Assembly (NCBI RefSeq): GCF_027172205.1
Contig: NC_070608.1
Coordinates: 41,031,501 to 41,095,500 of the forward strand
Direction of reading: 5' to 3'
Length of the DNA: 64,000 bases
Source of the DNA: Podarcis raffonei
Taxonomy: Eukaryota; Chordata; Lepidosauria; Squamata; Lacertidae
A program made the position numbers and the translations under genes. This document shows positions 57,121-64,000 of this stretch, piece after piece (the first letter of the stretch is position 1; each line of letters begins with the position of its first letter). The notes beneath the pieces were generated by a model. That model was not told the DNA's origin. It did not search any database and worked only from the letters and a program-made list of their open reading frames with translations.

Positions 57121-57910
57121 TGTCGTGACTTGTTTCTGAGAAAGCCACTTCCGGCCTGCCCAGGAGGTGGGGTTGCGGGCTTCACGCCCACCCCCACATG
57201 AGCAAGGGCTGGTTTCAGCCCCCGCGAGAGCAGGGGAATCCCGGCCGCATCTTTTTAGGGCCGGTGCAGAGGGGGCTCGCCCTCTTTTCGCCGGCTAGCC
57301 CCCACGTTTGCCCACCCTCCCTCCCTTTGGGTAGGCTTTAGGTAGGTCTCTGACCTTGCTATGGACTTCGGTCTGTCGCCGCAAGGGGCATGGTAGGAAT
57401 TTTTCCCAATTGGCAATTTACAGCCATTTGGTTTTTCGCCTACCTCGTAGCAACTCGTCACAACTCCTCGGCATTGGCGGTTAGGCATTGGTAAAAAGGG
57501 ATTAAGGATTAAGAGGATGTGGGGGGGGGAGAACGCCATCACCTCCCCCCAGTGAACGAAGGGTGGTCCGATAAAGGACTCCGGGGGGCGTGGCCCTGTC
57601 CGAAGCCTATGGAGGTGTGGGCCAAAGGCACGCCCCCGAGCGGTGACCCGGGGGAGCTCCTAGTTGACGTGCCTCAGCAGGAGACTCCCCCTCTATGGTG
57701 TGAACCCTTCCCGTGTCTCCAGCAAATGGGCTGGAGCCGGATACTCGATAGGACCAATGCCTAAGCCAATGCCTCTCATTCCTGAATTCAATAAAGTTGT
57801 GGCCTAATTCGCCCATTTAACCTTAAATTATGGTGTCTTGTGTCTTTATTTATCCTGGTGGGGGGCGGGAACTCGCCACGCAAACCAATGCTGGGTCTTA
57901 GTAATCTCAG
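57121..57910 (+). mobile_element. Probable solo LTR (LTR-retrotransposon fossil)
   Basis: About 760-790 bp, GC-rich, starting TGTCGTGACTTG. An AATAAA signal is at 57789-57794 with a GT-rich stretch after it, as in an LTR. CATCC occurs at 57116-57120 and 57911-57915, a candidate 5-bp duplication; an alternative end is the CA at 57882. It splits CR1-like sequence. An older relative is at 15600. No internal genes seen. Confidence 0.55.
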
Positions 57911-60890
57911 CATCCTTTTATAAATGCTCACAGACTATTTAATTATCTATTCTAGGACCTTTCCTGGTATCAATATCAAGCTCACGGGTCAGTAGTTACC
58001 TGGATCTTCTCCCCCCCCCCCTTTTGAAGATAGGGAAACACCCATTAGACAAAGGGTTTAGGGAGTATACCAGGAGGAAGAAAGTGTTTTAATTTCATGG
58101 TTCACAACCCCCGGCTCTCATGTTCTATAAGGCCATTTCCAACATTTTTGTGGCTCAACTGCCTTCAACCACAGACTTAATTCATTTAAACCATTTTCTT
58201 TTCTTCCCCAAAGCAAAAGTAAGTTGCCAATATGAAACAATGGAGAAATCCATATCCCATTTCTCCTTCCACCCCAAAGAAGTGGTAGCAGCAAGGGGAA
58301 TAGTCACTGTCTGGAGAAGGATTGTCTGGTTTCAGAGTGATTGCCAATTAGGGCCTAAGTACACATTATGTTAATGATATGATTAACCATTATGTCATGG
58401 GTTTTTAAAACATTAAATACCAGGAACCAGGGCAGAAGATGCCATCAGTAGAACAGTAGCGTAGATCCAGTTGTGATCATAGTAATAATCCCACACATAC
58501 TGTGCAATTAGAATTAAAGGGGGAACTCCCATTTTCAGCAATGGAATATTCTTTTCATAATGCTAATTGCTGCATAAGTAGGAGAGATTTTTATTGAGTG
58601 TGATTGAGAAGGGAAAACTTAAACCTCTCCACCTAGTGTGCTGTGGTGCCAATAACACCCCAACTTTCCTGGTAGTTTTTTTAAAAACTATGGCACGATT
58701 GCTAATTGTATCTCCAACATTACAGGCATTGAGTTACTCCAAAATTTGCTTATCTCTGTATCTTTGCCATTTTAACAGTTTAAATTGGGCTTGGGAGTGA
58801 ACTGGCAACCAGTGCAAGTCTTTCAATATGCATCTAGCTAAAGACACACACCAGCAGCCTCAATGCTGCTCTTTGTATGTCTCTGCACAATAATTGCTGG
58901 TGAGCGCAAGTGGGGAAATTGATGAGAGTTTTCAAAATGTATATGGTTGACCAATGTGAGAATAGGATGCTGCACTAGATGGGTGCTAGATCTGATCCAA
59001 CAGGGCTTCTCTTATATTCCTATGGTCACAATAAATCAGCATGACCAGATCTTATGGTTGGAAGCATGCCTCTCAGGTTGATCTGAAGCAACTGAATAAG
59101 GAAAAAATTAGGGAGATACATGACAGAGGGTCAGGGAGAGGAAGGAATGTTGGACGGTGGTACTACGCTCACTTTGTATGAAATACCATACAAAAAGCAG
59201 AAGCAGCACAAGAGAATTCTGTTTGCAAGCCCAACCTCCATCAGATTATGGGGCTACCTCCCCCGAAGATCCAGGAATTGATGTTGAGACTGTGAGTTAA
59301 GAGAGAGCTTAAGGTAAAGCTAATCAAACTAAATAAAAGGACATATGTGGGATCTTACGTGGATTTAATTAAGCAGCATTAAATTCTCACCCCTAAAACG
59401 TGGGTTAATTAATCTACTTACAAAACTTGTGAAGGCAAGTCCTTAAAAAAATGTTTTTTAGTCTTTTTGATGCATCTATGCCTTGAGGAATAGAAGCACA
59501 AGCAAACTGGCATTATGAAATGTTGGCTTGTGAACTGTTTAGGTTGTTTAGAGAGTTAACTGTTGTTTATTTTTAAAGTTACCTATCTGCTTCCCATCCC
59601 CTTGATATTTCCATCCCTAATCTTAATAAATCTTCTAAACTTAGAACTTATTTCTTGACAACTCAGGGGAATATTACTCCTGTATGCCAGATCACATGCA
59701 ACATGCTTTGACCAAAGGGAAAGAAAGGCTGAACTAGCTCAGCTGCAACTCAGTAATTAGGTGGTGGTTGCCCCCCTTAGAATGAAATTAAAGATGTAAC
59801 TCTTACAATTCCTTCACTCAAGAGTTAGAGTAAATTAAGAGCTGGTTGTTGCCTACAGCAGCTGGGTATCACCACAGAAGATTGTAAGAGTCAGTTGATT
59901 TGATATGATATGTCAACTGGAGATAATGGTTATCTGGATCACTGGTGATCAAATGCCACATACTACAGGATGTCCCCACAACCCTCGCCTGCTCTGCAGT
60001 AGATGTGAGAGCTCCTGCTTTTTACCTCTTATTCAAAGAGAGCTGTGGAGAAAGGAGAATGATTCCATGGCAGAGGGAGGAGAGGTGCTCTAGTCTCTAA
60101 ATGTGAGAAACCCAAGTGGGTTGGTTAAAGAGAGGTCCAATTCTCCCAACTGAAGAAGCTGGACAAGCAGCATCAGAGAGCACCTTCCGGTGGGAAAGTC
60201 CCGACTATGTATATTTTTGACAACTAGTTTGTGACAAAGTTAAAAAGAGATCAGATCTTTCAAAGACTATGCAAACACGAATTCTCAAAAATTACATTTA
60301 AAAAATGCAAACAAAATTGTACTGGTTCAGAGACAGATAATCTCTAATGGAATGATTTAACCTTTGAACAATCAGAAGTATTTGTATGCAGAGATGAGAA
60401 TGGATTTGGAAGCATTTCTCTACAGCTGCCCTCTGAATGGGATGCTAAGATAATTTGTAAATACACCACAGAACTAGAACTTAAAAAAAGAAAGAAAGAA
60501 AACCCCCAGAAAACTGTAGGACCGTTCCAAAATTATCTTAGTAACATGAAGCAAATATAAACATCACAGTTTCAATGGATGCACAAAGCAAGCGAAATAA
60601 AACATAGTTGATTGTGGAATGGTGCCTACATTTGGGATGATATTCTTTCTGTTGAACTGACACTGAACTAAAAATATATCCTACACCAGCAAAATAAACT
60701 ACACAACAGAGAGGGGAAATAGCAGGAAAGGGATCTGCTGGAGATCCTTGTTTGGCAAAAGACAATTCCTGCTTCAGGTTACTAATCTTGGTTCTCTTCC
60801 CCCTCCTCCTCTCTAAAACACACACAGAGACTTTGCAATTGTTTTTGGTTCTGAGTGCTTTTGCTGGCTCTGTTTCATATGTGCATGCCT

Positions 60891-60892
<2 letters not shown>

Positions 60893-60951
<59 letters not shown>
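60893..60951. repeat. (GA)n microsatellite
   Basis: 59 uninterrupted bases of GA repeat, the longest simple repeat in the window. Confidence 0.95.
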
Positions 60952-60953
<2 letters not shown>

Positions 60954-62929
60954 TTGTGTGTATGTGAGCAGACTGTTTACAAAAGTTATGGTAGTGCTTC
61001 TCAGCAGCCCATCGAGAATTCCATGAAATGGCCTCTGTTATTTCATTCTAGGTAAATGTCGGCTCATGACAAGCAGCAAAGCTGACACAGGACATCTCCC
61101 TCTGCTTTACAGTCCTGCAGCGAGGCCTCAATCGGAGGGAGAGCGAGAGCGAGAGCAGGAATGAGCCATGAGTGGGCGGAGTGGCTTCCCAGCACTCTAC
61201 CAACCACAGCACAAGGAATTATGATAAACACCACTCTGGAAACAAGATACAACAGTACATTGTGTTCTTCAGAAAAACATCCAGACTTCAGTTCACTTCA
61301 AGTAAACAGTTAATCTTGTTTACCTTTTTCAAAAATTTGATGAGATGTTAACTGAACAATCAAGCGTGCAGATGAAACAAGAGGTTTTCCCCCCTCTATA
61401 CAATTCAACTTTTGTGTTTGCTTTGCTCTCAGCAATACCCTGCCACAAATTAGTCCAATATGCTAAGTTCTTATTATCTGCATGCACCATAGATTTCCCC
61501 CTCCTCCCTTTTTATTGCTTTTTATATATATTTTATTTATTTATTTACTTACTTACTTACTCAGTTTGACTTAGCATGGTGCCAAAACAATGTTTCTTGC
61601 AAGCAGATGAGATGTTGAAATAATTAGAGTGCTTTGCTTCTTCAAAAGTTTGTAACAGAAATATAAATAAATGATTAATTAATCAAGTGCTGCTGGGAAA
61701 ACAACAGTCAAGCAATGGAGACCACGTCCTAGGCTACCGCTCTAAACACCTGGAGGAAAAAATGTGCACCTTGGGATGCTTGTAGTCTATTCTCAACAGA
61801 ACAAAGATCAGTAATTACCCACAAATACAAACTAAAGAAAAAGTTGAAATTGCTTATTGTAACATATTTACTTAAAATACTGGTTTATTATCTATGCCTC
61901 ATATATTATCATATATGGTAATAAGGTACGATTTAGGAATACGACAGCATGCAGTGTTAAAGTATGTTAGTTACTGATACATATTTTGAATAATGAAAAA
62001 TTATCTGTAGTTACCAAACATAAAAGGTTTATTTTTGTGTTGTGAGGCAAACAAGTATATGCCCATTCTAAGTTTGGATTTTAAGAACTTGTAGCAACAA
62101 GATAAAGTGCCACTTTGTATCTCTTTATTAGCTAATGGTAGCTTCTCTCTGTGGGATAATTCTATCTTCTGGGAAATAAGAAATACTGAAAGGGAATTTT
62201 GAATATTTATCACTGAAAGGTAAGAAACTGATTTAACAATGTAATATGTATTACTAAGCACTCCTTTTAGGATCTAACTCAATGAGGTTTTGCATAAAAC
62301 ATTTTTAAAATCACATAGATTATAATGCTTACTATTATTAATTGATAATGTATTAAAAACTCTTTGGTATTAAATTATGTCCACTTTTTTTAATCTGAGG
62401 CTGAGGATTTGATAACAGGCTGTAACTTCTAGGTGCCCAAATTTCCTTGCATCTATGATTCTTTCAGTCACATGATTAAGAGGGCAGTCAGTCACAGCTG
62501 TCTGCAGCACTGTATTTGTACAACTCAGCCCAGTCAAATCTTCCTTCTCCAACTACCCTTCTTCTCCATATCTGAGAGTCCAAGAGCAGAGTAAAAATAT
62601 TTATTAATAGCAATCATACTAGCTACCCTCCACCCTGCAATTACCCTTTCAGCTTGTACCTTGTAATAGGCAATGGACAATATTTAGAGGGTCCCCCCAT
62701 GTACATACAAGCAGTGCCCACAAGAAAGGGACACTCTGAAGCTATTCAAACAGCATGTGGCCATTCACATTTGTTTCTCTGCTGTGCTGTGCCTGCAATG
62801 CACAAAGTGAGGGTGCACAGAGCAAGGGTCACAGGCAGAAGGAGGCATAGCGCTGGGAGATGATTCTGCCAGTTAATGCAAAGAAGTGGCAGATATCTTA
62901 AGTGTTGTAGACCCTCCAAGGTCATCTCT

Positions 62930-64000
62930 CAGCTGACAATATTTGGGTTGCCATGTTAGCTTGCCCTCGAACCTGGTGGTACTGTTATTATGCACCACAT
63001 CAGTCCACAGGAAAGCACCTCTCATTCAAGATTTGATCATGGATGAGATGGCTGACCTGGAATGTATTATTGAGGTGGATGAACCAGGTGGACCAGATCT
63101 ATCTGCCAAAGTTTTCAGGTATAAACCAATCCAGCTTGGAGAGGAGACAGAATTGCTATCATCCATAAAAATGCAATCTTCTTCACCAGGAAACCATTCT
63201 TCCTGGGTACTGGATTTGAGGGGCAGTTCCTCATGCTGGGTCTGAGACACAGAACAGGACTAGTGTTGGCGTACTGCCCATCAGCCTCCCTAACTGAGCT
63301 GCAAAAAGTGGTCTTGAGGTGGTGTGGAGTGCCTACACATTTCAACATTCATGCTACGGCTAACTTGTTTAAACCAGCTCAGGACTTCATGGAGCTGTCT
63401 TACTACATTGGGTATTTGCCACACAAGGACCCTTCATCTAGTGCTTCCCATAAAACAGCTTGGAATTGGTTCTGTGCTGGTTACTTCATTCTACTGTCAC
63501 AGACAGCCCATTTCCTTGTAGTCTGGACTAGCAACGGACCTATTAAGATGGCATTTCCCTAAAGACTTAGGGAACCTGAGGAACTTCTGATTGCTCTGAT
63601 ATGCTTAGCGCTCCTGTCAAGGCCTGGCCTCACTATGGAATGGTGAGAAGGGGAAGGACACTGGCACAACTGCTTCTAAGTGTCCTCTCCAGTGCTGTGG
63701 TGCCTGATTGGCTCCCTGGGTTTCTGGGCAGCTCAAAATGCTGAAATAGGCAGGGTGATAGCCTTGACTACAGGTGATGTATCTCTCAAAGTGAATGAGC
63801 ACAGATGAAAGGACAGGCCCATGGCAGTGATGGTGGCAAGGAAATTAAGTCCTCAAGTAGCCATCCAGCACAACTCTTTGGACTTGTATGGACTGGTAAA
63901 ATGGAGCCTCTCAGTGGTCTGCTGTGACAAATTTGCAATGCACAGTCACTCATACTACAACTGAATGAGACACCATTGGTTGTAAAGGTGGTGTTCAGTG
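62930..64000 (+). mobile_element. L2-like LINE, endonuclease portion, runs past window end
   Basis: The frame reads IQDLIMDEMADLECIIEVDE, then (shifted) AYCPSASLTELQKVVL and FNIHATANLFKPAQDFMELS. The ADL-CI and FNIHA motifs are those of LINE apurinic-like endonucleases. The usual TETW has become IEVD and frames are broken, so it is inactive. Confidence 0.55.

Larger units (their letters stand above)
49819..64000 (-). other. Probable SPIDR intron or upstream region
   Basis: No further SPIDR exon matching the expected peptides was found. The stretch is dominated by repeats listed separately; 50820-52600, 53320-55020 and 58100-60880 hold nothing I can name. Confidence 0.45.

Noticed and set aside
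60538-60825. 95-codon minus-strand frame starting MCVLERRRGKRTK
   Set aside because: I tested it as an upstream SPIDR exon; it does not match the expected peptides and lacks good splice sites.
1-64000. CRISPR arrays, operons, ribosome-binding sites, phage-like systems
   Set aside because: Spliced vertebrate genes and animal transposons throughout; the regular repeats seen are microsatellites and MITEs.

Overview
This is a vertebrate nuclear window, most likely from a squamate reptile (lizard). The genes are split into short exons with GT-AG introns. The intervening DNA is packed with palindromic DNA-transposon MITEs, hAT MITEs with 8-bp target duplications, L2/CR1-like and L1 LINE pieces, a tRNA-derived SINE, a MIR-like SINE and LTR fossils. 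I cannot name the species.

Three host genes are recognisable from their proteins. (1) The 3' end of PRKDC (DNA-PKcs), plus strand, 509..13545: ten coding exons that splice in frame to give the last 495 residues (PI3K-like kinase domain and FATC tail), then a 3' UTR to about 14.73 kb. (2) CEBPD (C/EBP delta), plus strand, 22515..23468: an intronless 317-residue bZIP factor in a CpG-rich island with a TATA box. (3) The 3' end of SPIDR, minus strand, 49818 down to 26752: ten coding exons that splice in frame to give the last 400 residues, including the OB-fold/zinc-ribbon C-terminus. The upstream SPIDR exons were not found and probably lie beyond the window. The order PRKDC-CEBPD-SPIDR and the relative orientations match the mammalian arrangement; CEBPD and SPIDR converge.

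Layout: 1-14730 PRKDC 3' exons with introns full of MITEs; 14730-21300 intergenic repeats (LTR-like fossil, L1 interrupted by another repeat, hAT MITE, tRNA SINE); 21300-24035 CEBPD island and gene; 24035-26100 short convergent spacer; 26100-49818 SPIDR 3' exons and introns; 49818-64000 probable SPIDR intron with LINE, SINE, hAT and LTR relics and an L2-like LINE running off the end.

DNA-PKcs (end joining) and SPIDR (scaffold for homologous recombination) both act on double-strand breaks, while CEBPD is an inducible transcription factor; the sequence shows neighbourhood, not co-regulation. The most unusual feature is a family of composite foldback elements (six copies) sharing one terminal palindrome. 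Five of them, about 0.26-0.8 kb long, carry serial internal hairpins of different sequence. I saw no CRISPR, operon or evident novel protein system.
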